A program made the position numbers and the translations under genes. Positions 1-11,611 of a stretch of DNA of 64,000 nucleotides are shown piece after piece. The notes beneath the pieces were generated by a model. The model ran no database searches. It had not been told where the DNA came from and saw nothing but the letters and a program-made list of their open reading frames with translations. The stretch is from Ciona intestinalis (Eukaryota; Chordata; Ascidiacea; Phlebobranchia; Cionidae). Where the stretch lies: the NCBI RefSeq assembly GCF_000224145.3, contig NC_020173.2, positions 596,943 to 660,942 of the forward strand, read 5' to 3'. Position 1 is the stretch's first letter. Each line of letters opens with the position of its first letter.

Positions 1-1259
1 CTAAATACTGCACATGATTCTTCACCAGTACAAACAATTGTTTCAGACAAGTCTCCACCACACAAAGTTCTGTCAGTTCCCTCAGGCAAGCAAACTCGCG
101 TTCTAGTCTGAGTTCCGGGCCCACAAGAAGAAGAGCAATTGCTGTATTCGGACCAATCTCCAAAATAGGGGCAAGTCTCTGTGCTGCAATCAACATCCTA
201 AAAAAACAGTGTTACAAATTAATTTATCAACAGCTGACAAAACGGTACACTTCGAAAAATATTAGTATTGAAACTTACAGAGTTTGTTACTCCCATACAG
301 CCTGGCATACCAGCAGAACCACCAATGCAGGTTCTAGATCTGGTAGATTTGCCACCACCACAAGTAACAGAGCAGTCACTATATTCAGACCATGAAGACC
401 ACTGTTCACATGTGTTAGCAGCACATGGGATTTCTTGCATTTCATCTCCAACACAGTCTAACCCAGGAGTACCATCGGTGCATGTTCTGCGTATCAAATA
501 AAAACATAATTAGAGATTAATGTGAACACAAATAAAAACATAATTAGAGATTAATGTGGTTGACTATAACTTACTACCTATTATAAGTTGCTATAGCTTT
601 GGGCTACAAAATTTAAACTATATACCTTGTTCTTTGCTGCACTCCACCATTGCATGTGACTGGACATGCTGAAAAGTCGCTCCATTCTGTCCAAGAGGCG
701 CATGCTGCTTGTGTGCAGTCCTGAACATCTTCGGTTGAACCAGAACATCCAGCCATGCCAGGTGAACCATTTGTACAAGTTCTACTTCGTGTCTATAGTA
801 ATGTACAATGAATACATTTAAAACCACAGTATTTTTAGACATATTGTTGTAAAAATATATAAAAACTGATAAAAGTTCTGCCCACCTTTGTCGCAGGGCC
901 ACAAGTGGCAGTACAAGCGCCAAAATCACCCCAGTTAGACCAAAATTCACAATCAACCACAGCACAATCTTGGCTCATGACTGAATCCGATAAATTATCA
1001 CAGCCAATGTCACCGATCTCTCCATTCATACAAGCGCGAGTTCGAACTTGCTCAGCTGCAGAATAAGAAAAAAGGTTTAAAAAATATTTTATATATATAT
1101 ATAATACATCATAAAAGATTAAGCACCTTCGTCATGCTTTTGCTAAATAAACTGTACAATTTTTAAAATTTGTATATAATTGTAAACAATTTGAAATACC
1201 TTTGAAATTTTATTTTATTGATATTCAATTTGAATTTTTTATAAAACCCCATATATACA

Positions 1260-1297
<38 letters not shown>

Positions 1298-1449
1298 ATC
1301 AACAAATCTTACCTCCCCCACAGGTTACACTGCATGGACTGTATTCACTCCATGCTCCCCAGGTTGGACAGGCCTCTGTTCTACAGGGAGACATTTCCGA
1401 GCTCTCACCATCGCATCCAGTTGCCGCATTACCACCAGACTGGCATTGT
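1..1449 (-). CDS. Gene A exons 24-28: TSR domains 11-15, continuing past the left edge
   Basis: Exons: 1313-1449, 886-1055, 626-792, 279-486 and 1-197 (cut by the window). TSR cores read [67 protein letters not shown] and [14 protein letters not shown]. Phases here are mixed (2 to 1, 1 to 0, 0 to 2, 2 to 0), unlike the uniform 2-2 exons of the amplified array, so this part is probably the older stable section. The reading frame is still open at base 1 ([10 protein letters not shown]), so more sequence follows to the left. Confidence 0.9.
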
Positions 1450-4400
1450 CTATTTATTTAGATAAAAGGTTATTTCAGCTGCCAAAAAAAATGTTAGAAA
1501 AAAGTTATGGCTAATAAAATAAATCCTAAATAATGTTACGGATAGTTTGTGTTGTGTCATGTGTGTGTGTGTGTGTGTTAAGAGAAACTGGGAAAATCAG
1601 TAGATGTCATCAAGAATGCTAAAAGAAAATCTGCAAATGAATGGGTTTTCTGGACATGGTCACATATGTAACTGGGCAAATTGTAACCTTTGCCGAAGCA
1701 CAGTGCCTCCACCACAAGAAACAGAGCATTCATCTGATTGTGACCATGGTCCCCAAGTTGGTGGGGGTGGTGGGGACTCAGTTGTCACTGGTGGTGGGGG
1801 GACAGTTGTTACAACTGGAATTGTTGTTGTTGGGCAAGGTTCAGTGTTGCAATCAGTGGTTTCAATTCCAGATCCAGGACATGGAATGACATTTCCAACA
1901 GGTGGTGAAGAACATGTTCTGGAACAATAAAAAATAATTTAGATTTGGGAATTTTTAATTTAAAACTAGATCAAATGTTTGTTTTTTAAAACAAACCTAG
2001 CTCTTGTTCTTTGTCCAGTTCCACAAGTGACTGTACATTCTATCAGTGTTGTCCATTCCGACCAAGTTGGTGCTGGTGTTGTTACAACTGGTGTTGTTGT
2101 TGTTGGTGGAGTTGTTGTTGGGCAAGGTTCAGTGTTGCAATCAGTGGTTTCAATTCCAGATCCAGGACATGGAATGACATTTCCAACAGGTGGCGAAGAA
2201 CATGTTCTGTAAAGTAAATGAATTTGTGGGTTTTTTTCTCGAGTGGCCTGATAGAAACAGTCATTGTAACACTGCATTCAAACTTCATACACCTGTTGCA
2301 TGTATATGAGTTATTGTAATACATAACTTTGTAGGGTATTGTTTATGTTTTTATTCTATATGGCTGACAATCTGAACAATCTATTATTAAGCACTGGGTT
2401 AAAACAGTGACAAGTAAGTAAGGTCTATGCCAGGATTCATATGCGCACAATGATAGCTTCATCAACCAATAAATGTGGTACATTTTGTTATAACGCAAAA
2501 ATTACAACCACTGAGGTATAGCATGTAAAAATAATACTTGTTTTTTAAAACATACCTAGCTCTTGTTCTTTGTCCAGTTCCACAAGTGACTGTACATTCT
2601 ATAAGAGTTGTCCATTCTGACCAAGTTGGTGCTGGTGTTGTTACAACTGGTGTTGTTGTTGTTGGGGGAGTTGTTGTTGGGCAAGGCTCAGTGTTGCAAT
2701 CAGTTGTTTCAATTCCAGATCCAGGACATGGAATGACATTTCCAACAGGTGGCGAAGAACATGTTCTGTAAAGTAAATGAATGTTGAGGCTTGTTTATCC
2801 TTGAGTTATTGAACTATGAACAGTGTTATAAAACAAAGGTTTTATTTCAGACACTTTTTGTTTGCTTATAACTTACGATGTACAAAACTTTATGAAAAGT
2901 TGTTTCGGTTTTTATTCTATATGGCTGACAATCTGAACAATCTATTATTAAAAACTGGGTTGAAACAGTGACAGGTAAGTGGTCTATGCCCGGTGGTCAT
3001 ATGCGCACAATGATAGCTTCATCAACCAATAAATGTGGTACATTTTGTTATAACACAAAAATTACAACCATTGAAGTATAGTGGCATGTAAAAATAAAGA
3101 TTGTTTTTTTAAAACATACCTAGCTCTTGTTCTTTGTCCAGTTCCACAAGTGACTGTACATTCTATCAGAGTTGTCCATTCCGACCAAGTTGGTGCTGGT
3201 ATTGTTACAACTGGTGTTGTTGTTGTTGGTGGAGTTGTTGTTGGGCAAGGCTCAGTGTTGCAATCAGTTGTTTCAATTCCAGATCCAGGACATGGAATGA
3301 CATTTCCAACAGGTGGCGAAGAACATGTTCTGGAATAATAAAAAATAATTTAGATTTAGGATTTTTAATTTAAAACTAAAACAAATGTTTATTTTTTAAA
3401 ACATACCTAGCTCTTGTTCTTTGTCCAGTTCCACAAGTGACTGTACATTCTACAAGAGTTGTCCATTCTGACCAAGTTGGTGCTGGTGTTGTTACAACTG
3501 GTGTTGTTGTTGTTGGGGGAGTTGTTGTTGGGCAAGGCTCAGTGTTGCAATCAACATTATCAAAAGCATTTCCAGGACACTGTGGGACACCACCAACTGG
3601 TGGTTGAGAACATGTTCTGTAAAATAAAATAAAAAGTATTAGTGTATTTCTTACATAGCAAATTAATCGCTTTTACCATTTAGGTATGATGTGAAGATCA
3701 TATAATCACAAATTATGAAAATTTATTTAATCGGTTGTCAATCCATGGACTTAAGATATACCTATTAATGACAAAATTTGGTTTCTACAAACACACAGTT
3801 TACATGGATATATCGCAAGTTAACCCTGTAGTTGGCCAAAACAAAGCGTAAACCTCACCTTGCCCTGTTTAGTGTTCCACCTCCACATGATAATGAACAG
3901 TCACCAAGGGGGGTCCATGTAGACCATGTTGCAGTGACTTGCGTAGTTGTAGGTGGTTGGGTAGTAAGACAAGGAACATTTACGTTACATGGAAATGTTT
4001 CTGTAGCAGATCCTGAGCATTCAGATTCATCTCCTCCCGTACATGACCTTTGAAAAGAATATTAGTTATAACCTATTTTAGTGTCTTGTTATTTTAAAAT
4101 TTTACCTAAATCTTGTTTGCAATCCACCATCACATGTTTTGGAACATGTACCTTGCATGGCCCAGTTGGACCATGATGGGCAAGTGTTGGAGGAACAGTC
4201 TTCAGTTTCAGACGATTCACCAGGACACAGAGCATCATCTTTGACAATATCGCCACCCACACAAGATCTTTTAAGATGGTGACAGAATCAGAAGAAGTTC
4301 AGAATTTTTTTGAAACACAAGCCAAGCGTTGTTTGAACATTCGAAGCAAGCAAGAGTGATGCAACCAAATATTAAGATGACAAAAGAACACAAGACAAGA

Positions 4401-7400
4401 AAGCGAAGACAAATAGATGCTCAAATTCCTTTTAGTTACAAAGGTTTATAAGCTGATAAGTTAAAGACAAGGATGCTGTTACCAAGAAGAGAAGAACGTG
4501 CAATTTGCAAAACGAAAAGCAAGAACAGAAGTTTGAAGAGCATTGCATTTGTGAGTAGATGTTTTGTTGATGTGCATTGAAAAATAAGCATTGTTTTATT
4601 GTAGTATTGTACTAAAGCTGAGTTAGCGTGCATGTTAGGCTGAGTTAGTGTAAACGTCAAAAATTAGTGGCTGTTACAACATAAAAGAAATGACATACCT
4701 GGTTCGGAAATGAGATCCACCACCACAGGTGACACTGCAGGGTGAGAATTCCCTCCATGATGCCCACGATGGACATAATTCAGTTGCACATGGACGAAGC
4801 TCAGCTGTAAGTCCAGGACAGTCAGATTCAGAGTCACTTGAGCATGTACGAGATCTGCATATAACATTTTACTTCATGTAATTATCAACTTTAAATCCTT
4901 TTTTTTCGGGAAGACTAATAAATTACAAATGCTAACTAGACATTCCAATCTACAGAAAATAATCTGTAACTTTAGAATTATACCTATATATTATATGCTA
5001 TATGTTTAACACAAAATTCACATTGAAGCATTAAAACGTACCTAAACTGCTGAGCAGTACCACAGGTAACTGGACAACTAGACCATTCTCCCCACTGTGA
5101 CCAACCTTGACAAGGTCCATCACTACAAGATTCAACCTAAGAAGAATTTAAGAAGTATTTTTAATTATTAGGTTTTAAGATGATTGGTCAACTATGGTCT
5201 AAACCCAACCATTTAGTGTACCTTGCTATGGGTTCATACATATAAAATACTTCTTTTAATGCAGATTTTTTTGGAATTTTTTAACTATTACATAAAACAA
5301 TTTGGGTGATTATACTAAATTACGAGATTCATGTAACAAATTAAATAAAATATGCTTACAATGCGGCCACGCCCTGGGCATACTGCACTGCCTGGTTGTC
5401 CACCGAAACAACCACGGAATTTAACGTAAGTTCCTTCACCACAAGTTACAGAGCATTCAGTCCATCCACTCCACAAGTACCATCCACTCCCTATGTCAAA
5501 TAAAATTCATTTAATTTAAATTTTTTAAATCAATAAAATTTAGTTATCTTTGTGTGGGCTGTAACATTGTTATAACATGAATACCATTTTTCGTACGTCT
5601 TAGATACGTAACATTGTGGCTGAATAGCTTTGTTTTTTTGTATTGCCTAAAATTTAGACAAAATATTAGTGACTATTTAATTTTTGGAGCAATAAGTGTT
5701 TTATCTATTAGACTAACATTTTAACACTACTAGCAGCATTGAGCAGCCACCCCAGATCGGTTACAATGCGAGTGCTTTGGTTTAATGAACTAAAATAGAC
5801 ACCTTATATTTTAAATATGCAACACATATTAAATGGTAAAAACTTACAGCTTTGGGATTGGGAGGTAGTTTGTTCAGCTAGGGTGGTAGTAGTACTTGGA
5901 GTGGGCTGGAAACATGTTCCTGGTTCTACAAAAGACAAAACATCAAATAAGTAAAACAAAATATCCTAAGTAGAGTTTTTGTGTAAATGAAAGTAACTTC
6001 CATTTTCTAGTGATCAGGCTATTTTAAGAAGTATAAGACAGATGTTTTGTTTTATACAACTAGTATCTACTTATGAGTTAACAAGTATAAATTTAGGAGT
6101 AATTTATGTATTGCTGACAAGTGACAATTTAAAATCACACATGCACAACAGTGTATAGCATTTATAAGCAGAATATTATTACAATATGAAACTTACGTGA
6201 AGGTCTGTAGCAATTTTGGCTTGGTGCAGTAAAGTCATAACAACAACCTCTTATTCTTGAACAAGTTGCTGCTGTTGTTAGTGAAGTACCACATGGTATC
6301 CTGCAGGGAAAGCAGTTTATTATTTACCATGTATAGAATATAGTTTATAAAATCAATTTCGTCCGATCATTTTATGCTGATTGTATCAATCAAAACTGCA
6401 TTCCCGAAATTCTAATAAACGAAAACATTACTTATAGTTTACCTTAACGATGGTTGAATTACACAGCAGTTTGAATCAGGAGGTGGAACAGTTACTGCTA
6501 CCTGAAATATAGATAAGGAATTGTTAGCAATGTATTCATGTAGATTAGATTAAAACGTTTGAAACCAAAATACTTACAGTTGTTGTAGTACGCGGTGTGG
6601 GTGCGACAGTTGCTGAAAAATAATGTTTTTAATGAAATTGAATCTTAATGTTCAAACTTGAACTATTTGACCGTGTTAATTTTAAATAATAATTTTTTAT
6701 AATATCTATAATGATGTTTAATAATTTATAATATAATAATTTAATTTGTATCAAAATAGATGTTTTCACAGCATTTAAAAACTTACTTAGTTGACAGTTA
6801 TTCCCCACATATCCAAATGCACATATACATGTGTAGGAACCGCCACCCAAGTTTCTACATTGCCCACCATTTAAGCATGGTTGTCTTGAGCATGGGTCAA
6901 ACGCTGTAAGGAATATTTTATTGAGGTTTTCCATAATTTTTATGCATACAGATGTATTGTTGTAAACTTTATCTCGCAAATATGTCGTTTAGCTTGGTGT
7001 TGTTAAAAACATTATATCTATACATGTAACAAATACTTACGAATAGTGTTACAATCACGGCCTGTAAATCCTTGGGGACAAATACATGTATATTGTGAGC
7101 CAATGCTTCGACATTGTCCACCATTTCGGCAAGGTCGGGCAGAGCATGGATCTGTAAAGAAACAATTATATAATCACATTTTTTCTTCGTCAACGACAAG
7201 TTCGGTTACAGTAACGGTGATTACCCTTCAGGTACTCACACAAAACGAAGTTACTGTGGCGCTATTTGTATTCCTTTTTAGTTCGAATACACCAAGAACA
7301 GCGAGTTTTGGCGCTTGAAGAACCGCGCAATTTCTGTTCGAATTCATAAGCTTTTTGCCCAGACGCGATATTTTTTTTAAATTTTAAGGACATTCAGCTT

Positions 7401-9892
7401 AATACTCCCGTGAAATATTAGGCTTAAAAGGTCTCGCCGGTCCGCAATAAAATAGTTCTGTTTTAGATTACTGTCTGAACTTCTAATTACGCGGGTCAAA
7501 TCTCTCGTGAGTGTGAAAGAATGATATTATTGGATAATTAACGGTTGTTAGAGTTAAAGGCCCTTCCTTTCAGGTAAAGGATGTGGCACACCTGTAAAAG
7601 TTAATCGTAACATATTCTCGTCTTCCCATCCAATACTTTTGGTTTCAGAAATAGATTGTTTTTAAATTACAGAATATTTTTTTCTTTATTTGAAACGCCT
7701 AAAAATACGTATTCCACGAATGTTTCGCATCCAATTTCCTGGGGTCTGAGAAACAGTTTTATGCTATTTCATAGTAACTGCATGCTACATGAAGGCGTAT
7801 AACGACATGATTTTTGTATTAATCATGACATACTATAACACACCGCATGACACTTACCGGGAGAAACACCGCAGTTGGGCCCACTGTAACCAGATTGACA
7901 CACGCATGTGTATGAAGCACCAACAGTCTGGCATTGCCCACCATTGAGACAAGGGAGGGATAGACATGGATCTAAATTTAAAAAAATGCAAATCCTAATA
8001 AACAAAAAATAAGAAAATAGATTACCCGAAACTAGTAACAGGCAAAACCAACGTTTACAAAATATACCAGCAATTAAAATCTATAAACTAGTTGATCTGA
8101 AAACAATGTTTATTGCAATTGACTGATAACTTAAGTTTTGAACTTTCAAATAAATAAGTAATTGATAAAACTGTAAGTCTTACTTGGCGGTATTTGGCAG
8201 TTGTTACCGGAGTAGCCGGTCGGGCAGGAACATGTGTATGTGTTTCCCACAGACAAACATTGGCCACCGTTGACACAAGGTGAGGTTGAACATGCGTCTG
8301 GAAAAGTTAAGAAACATGTATTACCTGAACGCGTAGAAAATTGAAACAAAAAAACTTACCCTGAACATCATTCATGCAGACAAAGTACTTCGTTGCTGTA
8401 CATATGCTGCCGAACCATTTACCAAGGGTACGAAAGTTACCGATTTGGGAACGCGCGCTCATGTACATACAGTCGTGGCTCGGTAAAGCAGAAAACGGTT
8501 GTTGGTATAGGGTGTATTCTGTGAACCAGTTTTGGTATCCAGGGTTTCCTGGTGTGGGAATACTACTCGCGTCTTCTTGCCAAACCCAAACTCCCTCATT
8601 TACGAGATCGGAGCCTCCAATCCAATACCCAGCCGCCCAAATGTCCCCCCACACTCCGTTGTTTGGTAAGATACCGATTCCATTTATGAGGTGGTCAAGC
8701 ACGGCTTGCTGTTTCTCAGCAGTGTCAATGGTGGCGAGGCTTCCACCGTTACCAATGCAAGTTTGAAGGGCTCCAGCGAAGTTTAGCCTTCTCAGGTAGA
8801 AGTCATACCTCTTGCCACCGTATAGAAAACTGGTAACTAAAATGAGAGCGAAGTGTTTTGTACTGACTATAATGATACGAGAAAAAGATTTAAGTCTGAA
8901 CGCTGGAACTTCCAATTAAATATGGGCGTTCGTACGATATATGTTATTACTTGTATAGTAGGGTAGGGAAAGATGGAACATTTTTCGTTCTATCTTCTCA
9001 ACTCATTTGGTAGGAAACAAGGAACATTCAAATAATTATAAAACCATATTGCTTAAAAGACAATCCGGATATTAAGATGTTATGTGCTAAAGGTGTCCCG
9101 TCTTCCTTCACCTTACTACATATGTATGTAGTTTTCAGTTCGAGACAAAATTAATATTATTGAATAAATTTATAGGATATTACCGTCGACTGGAGTAGTG
9201 GCTGGTGTGGTAGCAGCTGTTGGGAAAGCTCCAAGTCCTGGCACTGTGGATACCCCGAACTGTACACCACCTTGTCTGTATGACGTGGTAGGACGGGATA
9301 TAAAGCACTTCGGCTAAAGATGAAAGTTTAAAAATTAGAAGAAGCATGATCCGTGCATTGTATACCCGATATACTATATATTGTCAATACTAACCACTGT
9401 TGGATTACCAAGCGCTTCAACAGCGTTGTAGCAACATTGGCTGAACCGAGAGCATTCTGTTCGGTTATTTTGTCCAACGACGTTACCTATAGCAACATAA
9501 AGGATGTTTAGAGACAGTTTTACGAATGCCGCGGTTTTTACATCGTGCAGTGCCTCAAGCACGCGAGGCTACTTACCATCCACGTCTGTACAAGGTCTCT
9601 TGAGGTTGTTTTCTATAAAGCACGGACTATCGTCTAATCCAGCGCCCATGTTTTGAGTGTACCTTGATTCTAAATTCTGTAGCTGCAAAAAATGTTTCGG
9701 TGTAAGAAAAACAAATTGCACCGCATGGTCTTTAATTTTAATTATACGGTTTGAAATCCACACGTTCAGTATGCGTACCTCTGATAGTTCACTTTGCAGT
9801 TCATTTTCTATGTCTAGTTCTCCCTGAGCGTTAGATCTCAACGAAGAAGACAGAAGCACCCCTATCACCAATAAGTGGCGTAAAGCCTCCAT
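1..9892 (-). CDS. Gene A: secreted trefoil / C-type lectin / EGF / multi-TSR mosaic protein (3' end beyond left edge)
   Basis: Overview entry; blocks follow. I traced 28 coding exons by ORF continuity, GT-AG sites and matching phases, from an ATG at 9890-9892 to an exon cut by the left edge. Order: signal peptide, trefoil, Thr/Pro linker, C-type lectin domain, four EGFs, trefoil, short Thr/Ser linker, then 15 TSRs in the window. No membrane segment is seen, so the visible part should be extracellular; the missing C-terminus could add an anchor. TSR proteins usually act in matrix adhesion or signalling and lectin/trefoil domains in mucosal or immune surfaces; the function here is inferred only. 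SCO-spondin and hemicentin share long TSR arrays but not this N-terminal order. The gene lies downstream of the KRI1 3' end, in the same orientation, across 5.5 kb of non-coding DNA. Confidence 0.88.
1251..1296. repeat. (TA)n microsatellite
   Basis: Near-pure TA dinucleotide run in the intron between gene A exons 24 and 25, about 20 bases from the exon 24 donor. A shorter TA run lies at 1088-1103 in the same intron. Length polymorphism is likely. Confidence 0.95.
1557..1578. repeat. (GT)n microsatellite
   Basis: About ten GT units in the intron between gene A exons 23 and 24. This is a simple repeat with no further structure seen. Confidence 0.9.
1688..3616 (-). CDS. Gene A exons 19-23: tandemly amplified TSR exons with Thr/Pro linkers
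   Basis: Exons: 3407-3616, 3120-3329, 2556-2765, 1997-2206 (each exactly 210 bases) and 1688-1918 (231 bases). All are class 2-2. Exons 20, 21 and 22 are nearly identical, and exon 23 shares their first half. Each has RTCS/PPVGN cysteine strands, [16 protein letters not shown] as a mucin-like linker, TWSEWTTL and [14 protein letters not shown]. Exon 23 diverges after the linker, with Pro-rich PPPPP and [12 protein letters not shown]. Introns are duplicated too: 1919-1996 resembles 3330-3406, and 2207-2555 resembles 2766-3119. This is recent segmental duplication inside the gene and could vary in copy number between individuals. Confidence 0.93.
3859..5490 (-). CDS. Gene A exons 14-18: TSR domains 1-5
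   Basis: Exons: 5360-5490, 5042-5136, 4699-4854, 4106-4267, 3859-4047. Each contains one TSR core: a Trp ladder (for example [33 protein letters not shown]) followed by CSVTCGGG or a variant and a basic strand. The Trp-x-x-Trp motifs are typical C-mannosylation sites and the CSVTCG motifs typical O-fucosylation sites in TSRs. Domains are offset from exons: each exon ends just after the CxxTCG strand, so a TSR spans two exons. Exons 16-18 are class 2-2. TSR 4 has KTCDGG and TSR 5 has SLSCGGG as variants. Confidence 0.93.
5848..6612 (-). CDS. Gene A exons 10-13: Thr-rich linker, trefoil domain 2, second linker
   Basis: Exons: 6578-6612, 6443-6501, 6197-6300, 5848-5935. Exon 10 encodes only a Thr/Pro linker (TPRTTTT). 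Exons 11-12 encode a second trefoil-like unit: [29 protein letters not shown], then NCYRP. The RGCCYD core is diagnostic of trefoil domains; there is one extra Cys near the start compared with the six-Cys standard. Exon 13 supplies a Thr/Ser/Gln linker before the first TSR. The assignment rests on Cys spacing and core motif. Confidence 0.75.
6787..8297 (-). CDS. Gene A exons 6-9: four EGF-like domains
   Basis: Exons: 8184-8297, 7858-7971, 7041-7151, 6787-6903. Each exon encodes exactly one EGF domain of about 37-39 residues with the six-cysteine pattern PC-x-NGGQC-x(8,9)-YTC-x-C-x(2)-GY/F-x-G-x(2)-C. All four are class 1-1 exons, so any one could be lost or duplicated without a frameshift. 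They carry the NGGQC type of EGF, without the DIDEC calcium-binding signature seen in gene B. The intron at 7152-7857 is unusually long for this gene. Confidence 0.93.
7152..7857 (-). other. Long intron between gene A EGF exons 7 and 8, no recognised content
   Basis: About 700 bases with no conserved reading frame, no SINE or MITE match and no exon-like segment that keeps phase with its neighbours. A short plus-strand ORF (7046-7318) starts inside the EGF 3 exon and is an antisense shadow. Confidence 0.6.
8360..8836 (-). CDS. Gene A exon 5: C-type lectin domain
   Basis: One exon of 477 bases encodes a complete long-form C-type lectin-like domain of about 150 residues. It opens with [17 protein letters not shown], continues with [16 protein letters not shown], has the WIGGSD core strand and ends with ATKYFVC. 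The usual sugar and calcium residues are not obvious: I see no EPN or QPD triplet and no WND, and the long loop reads [11 protein letters not shown]. The fold is well supported; classical calcium-dependent sugar binding is doubtful. Entry and exit phases are both 1, matching the EGF exons that follow, which suits exon shuffling. Confidence 0.92.
8954..9122. mobile_element. MITE-like element (gene A intron 4)
   Basis: A roughly 165-base element with imperfect terminal inverted repeats: it starts TAGTAGGGTAGGGAAAGATG and ends GTCCCGTCTTCCTTCACC plus TTACTA. It has no coding capacity. It matches the element at 13989-14186 along its length (shared internal AAACAAGGAACA/AAACAAAGAACAG, AATTATAAAACCA and TGTGCTAAAG segments). 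Short size, inverted ends and multiple copies fit a non-autonomous DNA transposon. A Ciona MITE called Cimi-1 is known to me from the literature, but I cannot confirm that this is that family. Confidence 0.75.
9184..9892 (-). CDS. Gene A exons 1-4: signal peptide, trefoil domain 1, Thr/Pro linker
   Basis: Exons: 9779-9892, 9577-9682, 9395-9486, 9184-9313. The start [16 protein letters not shown] is a basic residue followed by a hydrophobic core, a standard secretory signal, probably cleaved near the Ala in SNAQG. I chose this ATG over an in-frame ATG at 9919 because a good acceptor (TTTTCAG) sits at about 9907, between the two. The next segment has six cysteines in trefoil (P-type) spacing: PCF, RPC, TEC, QCCYN and PKCF, spread over exons 2-4. 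A Gly/Val/Ala/Thr/Pro linker ending in TTPATTPVD leads into the lectin exon. Trefoil domains are compact, protease-resistant and mucin-associated; the ligand here is unknown. Confidence 0.8.
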
Positions 9893-11424
9893 GGCTGTTG
9901 GTATCTGAAAATACAACAAAAATGAAGTTGCTTTTACGTTAAATGAAACACTAAAATATGAACCCCCGCAAAGATATTAAAATAAATATTATTTGCATAT
10001 AAACCTTTCGGCGTATTTTGCGAATTTGAACTGCTGACGCTGCAGAACTTAAAAAGTTAAGCGACTCGAGTTTTATGTAAAAATCAAACGAGACACACGA
10101 TATCAAATTCTACCTTTAGTTTTTTTTTAAGTATTACGTTTTCTATTCGCTACTCTGACAAAATATGAATCCAAACAAAGCTTAAACTTCGTTATAACAG
10201 TGTCAACATAGGTCGCGAGGGCAGGCAACGGTTTGATGGTGAAGGCGGTAGATTGGATGACATAAATATTCACTCGCGTGTCTTGCCCGACGGGAGATTA
10301 AAAGGTTATCTGTCCTTAGATTGATGGAAGGGTTCAACAAATATAAAAACACAGACTATGTAATTATGACCGTTTGTCAGTAGTCCAAAATAAAACGCCG
10401 GTTACGTGAATGACAGTATATGCTATGCATAAAAATTAGTTATGCCTTCGGGCTAATGCACATGCATGGACGGTTTATGTACTTGGCACTGTTTTTAATC
10501 TTAAATATTTGAAGGCGGTTCCCTCGCAAAAAAATTGTAAACAAAAATTAACGTGATAAAAACTTAGCTGCGACCTTAAATTATACGAGGACACCGGTGA
10601 GGTAATTAACGAGACCAGTTTAACCACAATGTCAAAGTGCCGCCTGTTACGCTGCACACTACCGGCACGAGCTAACATGGCGACTCTCCGTACCATCAGC
10701 GTGTGAACTGCCCTCGAGCAGATATACAAGAAGCTTCTCCCGTTAGCAGGCTACGTCAGATACGTTAACCTGTATTCGGTGAGCAATTGCTTTGACACCT
10801 GAACACGGACTTTTATCTTGCCGCCTTAGCGCTGCGGAAAGTAAAGTGACGCAATGCGAATACTAAAGATATTTTTTCAAACTACTATAACCTAAAAATG
10901 CAGCAGATGAACTATATTAAATCTAATTTTATAATTAATGCATGCGTTTACTTTTTTCAAATATCGATTAGTAAAAAAATTGACAACTAATAACACAACC
11001 CGAAACTTCTAGTACACCCGAAAACTGCAATGCAGGTTTACATATAAACGTAACCTTTGTAACACTTACCCTAATTCTGCTTCCTGGGTAAAACAGCTCT
11101 CCTCCGTGTTATAGCAATTGAGGTATATTCGTTAATATTAAATCAAACTTAGACCAGATTGGGACTGCACCGCTTGGCTACATCCACAAACTAAAGAGTA
11201 AGTCGGCATCAAAGTGGGGTTAAACTGTGACTGCCTTTTTCTTGCGATTCCTCCAAAACCGGTTCGTAAAGGTAGTGGCGAAGGGGTCTCACGAAAAAAG
11301 TATCATGCAGTAATCATGTTTCATGATAATTATGCATGATAGCGCATGGGAGTCCTTTATCTTACTTCTACAAAGTGTACATTTACATTTAATTTAACTG
11401 CTATGTATATTCTTTTTTGTATTA

Positions 11425-11611
11425 TAGTATCGTGGGGGAAGATGGGACACCTTTTGTACATAATACTCAAATGTTTTGATCGTGTTTTAAACAATTAACA
11501 ACGGTCTATGGGAGTCGTAAGAAACGATTTTATATTTCTTTTATTGTTTTTTTGTTTACTACCAAATTGAACGAGAAAGTAGAGCGAAAAGGTGTTTCCC
11601 CACCCAAATAC
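11425..11611. mobile_element. MITE-like element copy
   Basis: It starts AGTATCGTGGGGGAAGATGG and ends AAAGGTGTTTCCCCACCC, again inverted termini of the same family. It is about 187 bases long and non-coding. The interior is diverged from the other copies but keeps the internal CGTGTTTTAAACAATTAACA region. Confidence 0.65.

Noticed and set aside
1604..3373. Several plus-strand ORFs of 68-108 codons over the TSR exon array, with repeated Val/Gly or Cys/Trp runs
   Set aside because: They are antisense readings of the Thr/Pro linker and TSR sequence; their similarity to one another only reflects the exon duplication.
1688..3616. Regularly spaced repeats resembling a CRISPR-like array
   Set aside because: Units are 210-base coding exons in an animal gene with intact splice sites, not short repeats with unique spacers.
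9893..9919. Upstream in-frame ATG giving a gene A start with MLYFQIPTA
   Set aside because: A consensus acceptor lies between it and the next ATG, and the shorter start yields a textbook signal peptide.
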